DNA of 64,000 nucleotides from Earliella scabrosa (lineage: Eukaryota > Basidiomycota > Agaricomycetes > Polyporales > Polyporaceae), in contig JABYQQ010000006.1 in the NCBI GenBank assembly GCA_022605405.1, forward strand, positions 1,798,001-1,862,000, written 5' to 3'. The notes beneath the pieces are model-generated. The model ran no database searches. It had not been told where the DNA came from and was given only the letters and a program-made list of their open reading frames with translations. Positions 10,861 to 22,976 of this stretch are shown here, one piece after another. Every line of letters starts with the position of its first letter. Position 1 is the stretch's first letter. The translations under genes and the position numbers were made by a program.

Positions 10861-12426
10861 ATGGGTCGACGCTACACACAACTATGCCACCTCAACGACC
10901 ACGAGGACGCCATCACAGCCGTTGCCTTCAGTCCGCAAGGATTGTTACTAGCCACGGGTAGTCTGGATGGCAGGTTATGCGTGTGGAATGTGCAGGAAGG
11001 TCGTCTCCTATATCGACATCTCGGGGAGCATGAGATATCCGCAATCGCATGGCTTCCGGCTTGCGAGGACGAACTCCTCTTTGGTACGAAACGCGGTAAT
11101 ATAGTGCGACTGACCATTACACCCGTACGTCCTCTGTCCGTCCTCTGTCCTATGTTTGATCCCCACTACATTCAGCGCAGAACGATCTCAGCGTCAGCGG
11201 TTTTTGGGCGCACGGGTCTCCTGTGGAGCACCTGGCCCTGAAGGGATTGTGGCTAGCGTCGGGAGCTCTCGAAGAGGTGAAGCTATGGAAATGGGATGGT
11301 GTTGGTGAGTTCCTCGCGTAGTACATCACGTTTTGCCACGTCAATCCTCACTTCGCAAAGCGAAACTATATGTTCTTCAACAGTCGCTCCCTGGTCCTGC
11401 GACAGTCAAGAAGAATGCGAACAAGGAAGTGATCGTGACGAGCCTTCATTGGACGTCTGCACGCCAACACGAACTCCTTCTGCTAGTGACGTACATGTAC
11501 CACGGTGTATAGTACGTATCCATCATAGTGTGAAAACCGTTTCTAACCATTTGCCAGTCTCTACGACCCCCCCGACTGGCACAGTATCCGCACAATCCCG
11601 GCCCCGGGCAAGGTGTAAGTCAAATCCATATCGGGACCCGGTTCTGCCATGTATTGAACAAACTGCACCTCCAGCGGCCATGCTTCACTATCGGATTCTG
11701 GAACACATCTTGCTATCTCGAACCTGGACACTGGTTTTGACGTTTACAGGATGGAAGACGGAGTACCAGTGTGCTCTTTCGAGCACGATGCCCCAGAACC
11801 TGATTATGTCCCCGTCAAATTTATACACGGAGGCCATGCGATCGTCGGGGGTAGTTCTGTCGGCAAGGTGGGAATCTGGGATATCTTTCTCAAGCGGCGA
11901 CTTGATGTTCTGTCGATACCGAGTGCGTTCTCGTCACACCCCGTCATGTCTACGAATAGCCCCTAACTTGCTTCGATCTCAACAGGGAACGTACCGATCC
12001 GTGCCATAGCAGTCAGTGTGTCTTGCGTTGACCATTAGCGAGATAATCATCGTGTCTCCAGGGACACTGTACGACGTCTACTGATCCTGCCAACTTTCGC
12101 TTCCTTCTCGCTACTGGCGTCTACAACGTGGGCAAGGACTCTCCTTGCATCTTGTGGGAAGCTAAAGATCCGAGCGTCGAGGAGGAGGATGAGAAGTCGG
12201 ACGAGGACGAAGATAACGACGACGAAGAGGGCAAGGGCGACGAAGTGCATCCCAATGCCACACATCCTCCTGCAACTGCCAGGTTTTCGGTACGATGCGC
12301 AGTCCTGCTGTGATTTGAGCCTAGCTGATGGCAAATCAGCTCATGCACTTCGGGGTTGCCGTCGGTCTCATGGTCCTCGTCTACGTGCTAGCTATGTCGC
12401 TGGAGGACATCGAGACCGGACTATGA
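10861..12426 (+). CDS. WD40-repeat protein with C-terminal membrane anchor
   Basis: Exons 10861-11124, 11181-11304, 11361-11511, 11558-11614, 11675-11922, 11986-12011, 12062-12289 and 12340-12426 join in frame to 394 aa. WD40 repeats are visible from the N-terminus (NDHEDAITAVAFSPQGLLLA, then GSLDGRLCVWNVQEG; later LWLASGALEEVKLWKWD, GTHLAISNLDTG, GKVGIWDIF). After the propeller comes an acidic stretch (EEEDEKSDEDEDNDDEEGKG), then a single hydrophobic segment (FGVAVGLMVLVYVLAMSL) ending eight residues from the stop. This suggests a tail-anchored scaffold with its propeller in the cytosol. The repeats recruit protein partners in known WD40 proteins; the partner here is unknown. Confidence 0.85.
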
Positions 12427-12566
12427 GTGTGTTCGGACCTCTGCGCAATCATTCATGTCGCAACGGATACATGTACAATACCACGACGCATTCTTCCCCT
12501 GCATGCCAGTCCCCTCATTCCTTCCCCCTAACGTCGTTCTCGACGACGACTGCGGTCTGGGCCAAT

Positions 12567-13147
12567 CTACGGCTTGTTCCCGACATTCACGACGCCCTTC
12601 AAGGATGCCGCAAACAGCCTGAGGTCGTCGGCGTTGGCGAAGGATAGAGCGACTTCAGGGAAGTCGCACAGGCTGATGTGGAAATCGGCCTGGTATATGA
12701 TGATGCTTGAGCAACGTGTTCGTGCGTCGGGAGGATGGAGCAGGACTCACCATCTCGAGAACCAGCTCAAAGGCAGACGCGGGAACAACAACAGTGGTGG
12801 CAATGTCGTTCGCAGCGGATGCGACACAAACAAAGACTGTGTAACAACAGCTAGGTTAGGAGGACGGCGCGAGGATGTATGCAGAGTGACAACTCACCTT
12901 CGCTCGACGTAGGAAGAGTGACGAGTGAGACAGTAGTGTTGGCGTAAGATGCACCGGCCGTGGCGTAGGGACGGCGTGCGAGGTTATCGACGCGGCCGAC
13001 GTTGAGAGAGGGGGGCGGGTTCTCGAAGCTGTCCCACATGTTGTATACCGTGGTGTAAATGAGCACACAGGATGCGACGACACAGCTCACGAGCCCCAAG
13101 AGGCGAAGGAAGGCAGGCGAGAGCATGATCAATGCGAAGGAGAGCAT
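12567..13147 (-). CDS. Family P small protein, member 2, N-terminal TM
   Basis: Exons (minus) 12898-13147, 12751-12836 and 12567-12689 give 152 aa, with a phase-1 then a phase-0 intron as in the other family P genes. The N-terminus is hydrophobic (LLGLVSCVVASCVLIYTTVY, residues about 15-35), a signal anchor or uncleaved signal. Family P blocks follow: TTVSLVTLPTSSE, VFVCVASAAND, then FHISLCDFPEVALSFANA and the closing helix DDLRLFAASL. It is convergent with the WD40 gene (140 bp between stops) and divergent from the gene at 13695. No function assigned. Confidence 0.75.
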
Positions 13148-13694
13148 GATGGAAGTATGGTCACAGAATGTAGGTGTGGAAACATTGTTGAGGGGCGATG
13201 TCTAAGTACATTGCGGGACAAAGGAATAGAGACGCGTACGCGTGGTACCACTGAGATCGGATGTGAGGGTTGGCTTGGTAGAGGTTGGGGGGCTAATTCA
13301 AGACAATACAACGCATAGACTAGCGCAGCGACGTTTGCGACCAACTCGCGGCTGGCGCAACCATCGCAGGGGAAAAGAGGGAGAGGTGGGAGAGGTGGGA
13401 GAGGTGGGAGAGGAGGGAGGAGAGGAGGGAGAGGGCGGCCGGGCCGGCCGGTCAGCGCTAGTCGAGGTCCGACCGTCCGGGAGGAACGCCCGCAAGTCTT
13501 GCGTTCTCTCCCAACGCCCTCCTGGTCCAACTTCACTGGTACAATCATGCTTTGTTCAAGTTGCCTGATGCGCCTCCCTCCGCGTCGGCCACGTTCCGGC
13601 GTCGCTCTCTTCGTGCGCCACCCACCGCACGAGCTCCGTTTCTCAACGTCCAAACTCTGAGTCTACGCTCTTGACGAGTGCCATCATTAGTACT
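13148..13694. promoter_or_regulatory. Divergent promoter region with G-rich repeat
   Basis: 547 bp lie between two divergent starts. It includes a purine tract at about 13378-13433 with a 9-bp gggagaggt repeat and then gggagg variants. Long overlapping open frames on both strands here are low-complexity artefacts. Confidence 0.45.
13378..13433. repeat. G/A-rich microsatellite (9-bp unit)
   Basis: A tandem gggagaggt unit (about four copies) passes into gaggagg variants. The strand could form G-quadruplex or triplex structures; this is inference. Confidence 0.8.
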
Positions 13695-16600
13695 ATGCCT
13701 GGTCCACCAACCCTCCACTTACTGAGAGGTGTCATCCCGGGACTGCTAGACCCTTCTCAGCCATCTCGGGTGCTTGCTCATCCCCAGGCCACTCTTCAGT
13801 TTGCAACCTTCGACCCAACCGTCGCTCGCGGGGACCCTCTGTGTTCCCTCTCTGGTTGCCCTTCCACTCGCATCGTCATCGAAGCCTGCCCAGGTCACCC
13901 CAACCGCTGGAGATTCGTACCGTCCGCTAATATGGGTCCCGGAGTGGCCTCGGAGGGCTCATGGCCTAGAGTTGTATCCATATGCAGGTGTGTTAACAGC
14001 GTATATTTCTGGTTATGCGATTGATTAACCTTCACCCCAGTCAACTCGTGCTCTGTTACGAGGAGCAGTGGGACATCTATAAGCTCGATCCTGCGTATGA
14101 ATGTTACATACCGGCGCTGCCGGAAGTTCCATTCATAATCAAGAAGCCTCAGCTTGGCCTTCGATCTCAGTACCCTCATCCCTCCTCGGATGCACAGGTT
14201 CCGTCTCACAGTTCGGCGGGCGGGGTTCACAAGGGGTGTCCACCCGGGATGACCTCGCTGGGCAACGTCGCGGGACCTTCGGGCTCGCACGCCGCTCAGA
14301 CTGCTGATCGAGCGCGGAAGAAGCAAGTGAGATTCAAGGAGCAAGATGGTAATGCTTGCTCTTCTGGATCGAAAGGGAAGGGTCGTGAGTTCGGGAATGG
14401 AAGCAATTCGTCCGATGAAGGCAGGAACGGCAAGTACGCTGCTCCTGCTCGTCCGTACCCACCACCCTGGACGCAGCCAGCTACCGTACCCAATCAAGGG
14501 ACCACCTGTCCTGGCTCTCCCGCAGACTCCAACTCCAAACCCGCCGCCGCAGTTGCCAATCCAGAAATTCGTCCTGATGCAACCGCGCGCTCTTCCCCGT
14601 CTGAATGCCAGTTCACATTTGGCATCTCTGAACCCTCATCCCGGTCCTCTGCGTCCTCCGCATACCATAAAGCCGCGGCCAGATCCTCGAGTGAACCTGC
14701 ATCCACCGCTGCGAAATCGGCGGCCGATGATCATGGATCACCAGTTTCGGCCCAAGCTCCCATGCAGGACCATCCACCTGCTGATGTCCCGTCCTCGAAT
14801 CCCGGCCCAATCCCATTCCCGCCTGCTCCTGGACCTGTGTCCCCGAATCCCGAGTCAACGTCGTCACCTCCTGAGCGGGCCAATGTGGTACCACAGCCCT
14901 CTACGCCGGCGCCGATCCCTGTGTCCTCTAGTCCCCAGTCAGCGCCCGCGGCTCCCGAACCCAGCGCCTCAGTACCTCAGGCTTCATCTTCGGGACGGGT
15001 GTTCTCCGATCCCGGTCTGGCACCGTCGGCTTCCGGGCCCGCGTCTGATACCCCTCAACCACCGCTCTCGAGTGGTCGGTCGAACTCCCATCAACCCCAG
15101 GCGACGTCGTCTCCAGCGTCAGCGCGTACTACCGCCGAATCCGCGTTTGCCCACGAGCCGCCGCAGACTGATCCTGCTGCAGAAACGCCCGACGGTGACG
15201 TGGAGATGGGTGACGATCTCTCAAACGACGCAGATTCTGCGAGTGAGGTCGATATCTTGGATCTTATTATGGACACCGAGGATGAGGATGAGGACGACGA
15301 GACGCACAACACTGGCGCAGGCGCAAAAGCTTCGCCACCTACAGGTGAGTGATTCATCGTTCTATGCCGACATTTGACTCACCTCATGTCCGACCTAGAC
15401 GACAAGGCAGATGGTGATGCGGATGGGGCTGAGGCGAGAGGTAAACGGCGTAGAACATCGTCTCCCGGGCCTTCGCAGTACACCCGGCAGGAGGAGCTTG
15501 CGTACGAGCGTGCTTTCCGGAGGCAGGTAGATCTATACTATCGCCGGCTCGAAAGTCAAGAACAGCAGCGGCAGCAACGCAACCAGAAGTTATGGGAGAG
15601 CATCTTAGGTGATTCCCCACACCCAGGTGAGTCGCTTTCCTATCAGATCTTCCACCCTTGCTCGTGTGCGAGACTGTACTCAAGGCCCCGCTCGTCAACC
15701 AGCTTCGGGCACTCAGCATCCTCCTGGATTTCCCGCCGCCCAGCACGATGGAGTTCAAACGCAGCACGGCCATCAGGACCCTCTCCCGTCTTCGGTTGCT
15801 CAGGATGTACCGGGTGAAGAGCAGAGAGCTCAATACGCTCATCCCCATCATCCGCCGACCGCTGCCTCTGAGTCAGACTCGGGCAATAGTGGAGGTCGCA
15901 CGCAGTCCATCCCGGAGGATCCGCTACCACCGACTGGCGCCCAAACGGTCCAAGAAGAGGCGCCGCACGTCGAGCACGAGCCCACTAACGCGACCGGTAC
16001 GTCGCCGATGACTTGTGATGAGGAAGACGCACAACAAATCCCTCCTTCCGGCTCACCGGTCGAGGACGATGAGGCGGCACGTCAGGCTGCGATTGCAGAG
16101 TCACGTCGGAAGATGGCGGAGCTCGAGATGGACCGTCCTCTCTGGGAAGCACGGGCACGTCAGCGTCAGGAGGAAGAGAAGGCCGCGGAGATCATAACCC
16201 AACAACGCCGCGCCGCACGTGCAGCGGAAGCGGAAAAACTCCGCAAGGCTTCTTCGACTCATAACCCTCCTCCTGTAACTTCGGCCGGCAACAGTCGAGC
16301 TCAAATCGAGCAAGCTCGTCTACGCCGCGAGCGGGAGCAGCGCTGGGAACGTATCCGGAAGGACTGGGCTAACAAGCCATGGAACGATGACATCGCGCTT
16401 CGTCGCTACGTTGAACTTACAGAGCCCTTCGACTCTGCGAAGTTCATGGTAAGACCTCCGCCGGACTTCTTCTCTATCCCTTGGCCAGTTCTTGTTTCCC
16501 CTGCCGAACTGACACTTGAGGTAATCAACTGGCAGGAGGTGGAGAAATTCTTCGAGGAGGCGAAAAAGCGTCTGCCACCCAACGATTACAAGACTTTTGT

Positions 16601-16742
16601 GTCACAGGCACAGCGACGATTCCATCCGGATCGCTGGCGCTCTCGAGGCGTCCTGTCTAACATCGCCGAAGACGAGCTCCGTGGTACTCTCGAAAAGATC
16701 GTGAACGCCGTCACGCAGGCTATCACACCTTTGCTCGGATAG
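13695..16742 (+). CDS. Long disordered protein with C-terminal HPD motif
   Basis: Exons 13695-13987, 14041-15344, 15399-15626 and 15703-16742 give 954 aa in frame. The N-terminal ~150 residues are ordered (LVLCYEEQWDIYKLDP). A ~400-residue Pro/Ser/Ala-rich linker follows, then an acidic patch (MDTEDEDEDDE). The C-terminal half contains a long charged helix rich in Arg, Glu and Gln (LRREREQRWERIRKDW). The last ~100 residues form a compact helical domain with FHPDRWRSRG at about 915-924. HPD is the signature of J-domains. The motif near the end, preceded by a helix (FFEEAKKRL), suggests a divergent J-like domain that could stimulate an Hsp70, which is inference. Start chosen as the first ATG in the open frame. 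Confidence 0.75.
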
Positions 16743-16949
16743 ATCCGGTCGCGTCACATCCGTCTTTGTAACCTCGTTGTATATTCCGCCTCTTAATCAA
16801 TATCTTTCGCTTACTTATACGAGACTATTTCCAAAGCATTTGAAAGACGTAACTACGACGCGCACAAAGCACGTTAGCTGGCGTCGGGGTATATGTTCCT
16901 GGCGTGATGTCCTGAGGGGCAAAACGATCCGCTCGAGCTCATCCCCGAC

Positions 16950-18350
16950 ATGGCACAACGACCCTCGAACGACGCTCCTTACACGTTCGGCGCTCGCGCT
17001 CTCATTCGCCGCAACCATGTTACCGATCTCGTTTACTCTGCCGCAGTAGCCCCAAGTTGGAATGAAGAGGCTGAGATGACAATCATGCGTCGCTTCCACG
17101 ACGAGTGAGTCGTATACGTATCTTGCCGCACTTGTTACTCTGCTGACCAACGTCTCATCGGTGGCAGGCCAATGTCAGACATCAAAACTCACGTTGACGA
17201 TGGCGGGCCTCTTCCCAAAGTCCCGCCTCGATCGGCGATGCGAGCTACGACTCCAGTGGACAGCCTATCCACATCGTATCCGTCTACTCCAGCATCGTCT
17301 CCGGCTACGCCCAGAGAGTCGTCTCCAGCGCCCTCTACGTCTACCCAGCCGGCCCCGGCGTCGTTCACTCCGACACCCACTCCAGCGTCGCCAGCTTCCG
17401 CTGAAGGGTCCGGATCGTCCGATCAACTTGAAGAAGATCAAACCCCAGCAACGCCATCTTCCTCCAAGCCGCCCTCCGAACCTGCTACACCCGACCGCCA
17501 TCCGTCAGTAGAACGCCGAGCAACTCCGCTTCGTGGGTCGCCTGCCTCTGGGCAAACATCGTCGCGCAAGGTAACCAGCACGAGGCGTCCCACTATCAAA
17601 CGTTCGTCGCTGCGGTCCACCCTTCGGGTCGAACCTGTCCCTGAGCCTTCGTCGTCCATGCGTGACGCCAAAGCTCCTCATAAGGTCCGTCATAATTGTT
17701 TTAGTTGATGTGCACCATGACGACGCCTGACTCCATCTCGGTCAACAGCCTTATGTGGACTATGACGACGATGACATCCGGCGCCAGTACTCGCGCGACA
17801 ATAAGACCTGCTCGCCGACGGACGAGGAGAAACGTTTGGACGTCAGGTTCGAGACGGGTTGGTTCTACTCCAGCAGCGACTACTCCCTGTCGGCCCCCCC
17901 TCCGGCCATGGCGAAGCATCCGGACTTAGTTGTTGGCGACGTGTTCTTCCACTGCGCGCGTCACCTCCCCGACCCTCAGATGTGGGTGTGGGCGGAATTG
18001 CCCAACGGACAGCGCGTGTGGAAGGTCGTCTGCAAAGGAGATGTTAGGCTCGAGGACGACCGCAAGCTAACCATTGGTCTGGATGACCTCGGGCGCTCTA
18101 GACCTAATTGGGTCACCCAGCAGTGGTATCGCAAGTTGGGATACAAGGAGCGACTTGCGGCCAAGAAGGGCAAGGCCAAAGCGAAAGCATGTGAGCCAAT
18201 CTATTGATATGCGGGTGCATCCAATCGCTCACGACTGTACCAGCGTGAATACTGATGTCTCCTATGGTGCCAGGCGCTGGCCCATACTACGTTTCGATTA
18301 TTTCTGGTTGTCTTACATTCACACTGTATTACGTTATGTGCCAATATTAA
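16950..18350 (+). CDS. Hypothetical protein, probable tail anchor
   Basis: Exons 16950-17104, 17168-17684, 17749-18190 and 18274-18350 keep frame and give 396 aa. A short ordered N-terminus (RALIRRNHVTDLVYSAAVAP) is followed by a ~170-residue Ser/Thr/Pro-rich region with basic patches. A second ordered domain follows (RLDVRFETGWFYSSSDYS, then MWVWAELPNGQRVWKVV), then a Lys/Ala-rich segment. The last intron has a TACTGAT branch-like sequence and adds a hydrophobic end (YYVSIISGCLTFTLYYVM). If it is retained, translation stops at 18207 without the anchor. Function unknown. Confidence 0.65.
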
Positions 18351-18427
18351 TCGAGGTTAATCCGTCTACCGCGCTCCTCCTCCTCCTCCTCCACGCTTGC
18401 ACCTGTTCTACTTGTGCCTCAATCGCC

Positions 18428-19536
18428 ATGCGATCCAACTCTACGCAACAGTCTGTAGATCCCTACGACGGAAGTGCTTTTCTCGATGTAAATGAGTCCG
18501 ACGGTCAGTATGTTCATCGTTGCCGAGGATGGCGTTGTGATTGACTCGCCCAGCAGGTCGTAAACACGTACGGTTCTCATCGACAGGTGCCGCCTCTCGT
18601 TCGAGGAGCTCTGAACGCAATCGGCGCTCCCCCGGGGCCTCTTCAAAGCCGGCGAAGACGATCTACTCGAAGTGTGCATCGTCCCCGCCTCGGGTTGGGT
18701 GGCTCACATGGATCTGGTATTGCGGCGCGGTGGCCCTCCTCCTCCTTATCCCTCTCACATGCTCTTACATTCCATATGTCCACGATCACCGGCTTTGTCG
18801 AGCATCTCCCTCCCGCTTCACGTCACGCATCCTCTCACGATTCCGCTCGCTCGTCTACTCTCGCCCCCCGGTTCAAGCCATGGAGTTCGTGCCCTCGTAC
18901 CTACGCCAGTACGTCGATGAAGCGATCGAGAGTGCCATCATCGCGCAGATAGGACAACGAGATCTCGCTTTGGAGGAATACGGAACCCGGATCGTTACAT
19001 CCCTGACTTCCAATGACTCCATACCCCCTCCCACCCCCACATTCCATCCAGCTCGCATCGTTCTACGTGACACCTTACCCGGAGGACCCTCCTGGACGAT
19101 ATTGTCTTCCCATGGTCAAGTTGGTATATCACTACCCAAGGTGATCTTCCCGACTAGCGTCACCCTGGACTACATCCCATCACCCGGCATGGCAGGGAGA
19201 GTGCGAGCACCTAGGAGGGTGCGACTGTGGGGCGCGTTGGATGGGAAGACAAACGTCAGGAGGTACGAGTCCCTGCGAGCATCCTTTCCCCCTGCTCTCC
19301 TCCAACACACCGGCCCGCCCGTGAGACATGGCGACACGTTTCTGTTGCTCGCCGAATTCGAGTTCCAGATGCCTTCAAAGCACGTTCAAACTTTCCCCGT
19401 ATACGAGCACATACAAGACTCGCAGCTCGTCTTCGGCCTATTCGTCCTCGAGATCTTGGATAACTGGGGGAGTGACTATACTTGTCTCCATCGCGTGCGA
19501 ATTCATGGTCGGACACAGGACGATCCTGTCGATTAG
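18428..19536 (+). CDS. SUN-domain inner nuclear membrane protein
   Basis: Exons 18428-18503 and 18554-19536 (phase 1 junction) give 352 aa. The N-terminus is basic and Ser-rich (RKHVRFSSTGAASRSRS) and would face the nucleoplasm. A single transmembrane segment lies at about residues 74-100 (AVALLLLIPLTCSYI). The rest is a SUN domain ending in the diagnostic NWGSDYTCLHRVRIHG block near residues 326-341. SUN proteins span the inner nuclear membrane and bind KASH peptides of the outer membrane in LINC complexes that tie chromosomes or spindle pole bodies to the cytoskeleton. The luminal region before the SUN core is short, with little coiled coil, so this may be a small paralogue rather than the main Sad1. 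Confidence 0.85.
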
Positions 19537-19936
19537 CTGTGAGTAGCTCTTGCGCTTTGGAGATCCCCTCGCTAATCATCGTTACAGGCTCATAGTTGAT
19601 TGAACCGTCATCACGTGCCAAGTGTTGTGAATAACTAGCTTTGTTTGTATGGTGTGGCCACACGCGTAATTCAACTGCCCTTTTTCTCAATGAATTGTGG
19701 TCGTTGATTGAGTAGCAGGGCCCCTTTGGTCGTGCATAGCATTGCTGAACGAGTTATAGCTTGGGGAAGCCTACCCGTTCCCTGATCTACTCAGTAGCTA
19801 CTTCTTCAGTGGTGTGGCGCGGCGCAGAGATTGGACGAGATACGAAGGAGCAGTTGCGGTTCGTATGTTCTCAGTCATCCAGTCTCGTTATGTCGCTGAT
19901 AGCGTTCGACTCCATCCCAGGACATCTCGCGCTCCG
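19537..19936. other. Intergenic, presumed promoter
   Basis: The downstream open frame could start as early as 19814, but the segment 19814-19936 lacks the codon bias of the following exon, so I treat it as 5' leader. Confidence 0.4.
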
Positions 19937-22619
19937 ATGAATCCACAGCCTCCACCGAACTACTTCACCCCGACGGCTGGACCGTCTGCACCCGAGCGTC
20001 CGTATCCCCAGGGCTATCAGCCTGAACAACCGCATCCGACATTCCAACCCACACAGCGCTTCGTGCATGGGCACGAGGGCTACCACAACTTCAGTCCGCA
20101 ACCCCAGATGCCGCAGCCGGCCCGCTACCAATTCGGTGCGGGCAACATCGAGCCGCCCATGAACTTCAACTATTTCCCGCAGTACGCTCCTATGCCCGAC
20201 ACTCGCTCCCGGTTCGAACATCCCCAGGTTTCGAAACAGAGGGCGCAGCAATACTCTAATCACCAGCAAAGCCACTTTACGCATGGAGGCGCAAACTTCG
20301 CGCACGCCGCCAATACTCAAGGTCATCCATCTCAAACGTACGCTCCCACTGCTACCAGCTCGATGCCTGCGCCTCCTCGTCGTGAGACGTACATTGGGGA
20401 GCAAGGTCCGACGTACACACAGGGCGGCTCCACCGGTTATACACAGGCGAGACCGTACGCACCAACATCGGGTCCAGCAGAGCATCCACCGCGACACCGG
20501 TCAAAGAGGCCTCTCGAAACATCTCCTCCTCCAACACCGCAGACAACAGGTCATCCGAAGCAACGGGAAGGAGATATGGTACCGCCACCAGGGTTCATGG
20601 CCATGTTTGGCAGCGCAGGGGTTCGTGCCTACCTTCGCAATGCTGGGATTGTCGCTTATGATCAATCATTGCTGTTACAGGGAGACACTGAGGCGATGTT
20701 AGCATGGAGCGCACTACCAGCAGATGATCGACGTCGCTTGCTCCACTTCTACTCACCTCAGCTCGGTGTTGAGCAACCCGAAGTAGGACGTGCGTCTACT
20801 TCTCAAACAGCTCCTTCGGCTGGTAAGCGGCCTTCAACATTCCCGACCTCTCCCCCCAAGCGTCAAGCCACTGGAGCCCCTACGCCAAGTTCTCAACCTC
20901 AGCCCCAGCGGAGCGCCACAGGGGGGTCAGTGAACGGTCAACATCGCACACGGGTGAAAACAGCATATGTGACAGATGCGGATGATGAGTCGGTGCGTGA
21001 GTATTGACCTAGACTACTTCTCACAGCTGACCAGCTATATAGGACGAGGGCTATACCCCCGCCCAGAATCGTGGTCCCAACCTTCCTCGGCAACAGGATC
21101 ATATGGTATGCTTGTATATTATAGTCATCTTCGTTGTCGTTGTGGTATGAGTCTCACGACCTCGTCGACAGAGCGGAAAGCATCCGCTCCATACGCAAGA
21201 TCCGCCGTTGGAGCGAGCGCACGAACAGGCATACTCCGGCCCCAACGGTATCGGTGTGATGTTACTGGACGCTGCCCATCGGAACGAGCAGAGTTTCGAT
21301 AGGATCGAGTACGTGTCGTGCTGCAATACTTCCACTACCGCTCAACCCTAACGCCTATCTAGGACCATCTTGGCGGATATTGTCGGCCGGCAGCAAGGCA
21401 AAAAGTCTCAGCCGCGATCCAAGGGCAAAGGCAAGCAGCGTGCAGGGCAACCATCCCCGAAGGGGAATGGTCGGCGCCGTGCAGCGGAGTCTGATGATGA
21501 CGACGATGATGATGAAGAAGAGCAAAACGCGCGTCGACTTGCGGAAGAGATGCGGCGACAGAAAGAGCTTGACAAGCCTCACCTCAATGCCCTGGCTGTA
21601 AGTGGGATTGTACTCCGATAACACACATCTCTGACACATGTCATGTAGGCCTTCATCCGTAATTTCGTCGACGTCAGGCTACTCCGGCTCAAAAACCTGA
21701 ATCAGTTGCCTACCAAGCATCCAAGACTTACAACCGAGCAGCTCAAGGCTTACGAATCCCTCGAGGGTCCTTACTTCACGATGAAGAACTTTACTATCGA
21801 CTTCACTCGCGGCTGGAAAAGCTGCTCCTTCAATTGCGAGGCCGAGACCTTCATTATCGACAACTTCATCGAAGCTCATGCGGGTGGCGAATACGACGAC
21901 CCCCCCCTTCCACCGCGCTTCCTTACCAGGAAGGTCATAGCCCGTGTCTTGCAGAGCCACGTCGATTACCTCCGTACCGAATACAAGAGGCTTTCGGAGC
22001 CGCAGTCGGACTTGACGGAGCAACGTGCACAGGCAACCAGGCTACGCAAGAGGTTCAACGCTCGTCGGAAGACGGTAAGTTCGGGTATTCGATACAGCGC
22101 TCCAGACTGAGTGTTTTGCACCTTAGACATTGAAAACTCGCAGGAGGGTCATCGACCTTCATGACCTCGATCGGCACTGGATCCTTTTTGATATGCTCAA
22201 GCCCGTCCATATGAGCGGTGACGAAGCGGTAACGATGGGGCCCGGCGACGACCGTCAGAAACACCCGCGAGTCTACCACATCGTAGAGGCTGCATGGCAG
22301 AGCGAAGAGTTCAAAGCCTTCGTTCGCGCTCTCGACGAGTGGAACATCGAGGACTGGCGGGTGAAGGTTGGCGAAAGGCTGCGGGGAGGAAATTCACCCC
22401 GTGAACGCATCGCCCTAGCTAAACCACGCGTCATCAACTCAGCGGCTCCCCAAGGGCTATGGAGGAACTGCTACAGTCCATCGTGGTTGGCTTCTCTGAA
22501 GCCGCATGCTCGCGAACGGCTGCAAATCATTGACGAAGACTACGATTTCAGCTTGCCCAAATACAAGGCGCCGGATCTCAACGCGCTGAACGGGGTACAG
22601 TGGGACGACGAGGACGAGA

Positions 22620-22657
<38 letters not shown>

Positions 22658-22690
22658 ATGTATGACGACGACGACGCTGAAGCTGACTGA
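19937..22690 (+). CDS. Hypothetical protein, disordered N-term, poly-Asp tail
   Basis: Exons 19937-20992, 21043-21105, 21172-21308, 21363-21597, 21649-22074 and 22127-22690 are in frame and give 826 aa. The first ~280 residues are rich in Pro, Gln, Tyr and Gly (prion-like composition). A basic and acidic segment follows (GRRRAAESDDDDDDDEEEQ near residue 490). A folded region is encoded by the last two exons (NFVDVRLLRLKN, then EAAWQSEEFKAFVRALDEW, then LASLKPHARERLQIIDED). The C-terminus is acidic with a run of 11 Asp encoded by a (gac)n tract at 22624-22657. I know of no function. Composition suggests a nuclear or condensate-associated protein, which is inference. Confidence 0.7.
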
Positions 22691-22976
22691 ACTGTAGTAG
22701 GACGTCTGTACATAATTACTCGCAGTCGAAGATGGGAAGTCTGATTGGAATGATAGCACATAGCGCTCCGTAGTTGGAGCAAACGGGGCGACCAGTGCTC
22801 TCGAGAGCGTAGGTATTGCCTGGGGGAGACGGCTGAGAACTCGTGATTCTGTGTCAACTCCGGACGTTGAGGGAACAGGTGCACTACTGGCCCAGATCTA
22901 AGATCTTCGATAACCTGGCAACGACAAGGCGGACAGCGGAAACAATTCGAGTGCGCGTCAGTCGGGATGAGGTCGA

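Noticed and set aside
13129..13653. 174-aa minus-strand Pro/Leu-rich frame
   Set aside because: It is generated by the G/A-rich microsatellite in a divergent promoter.
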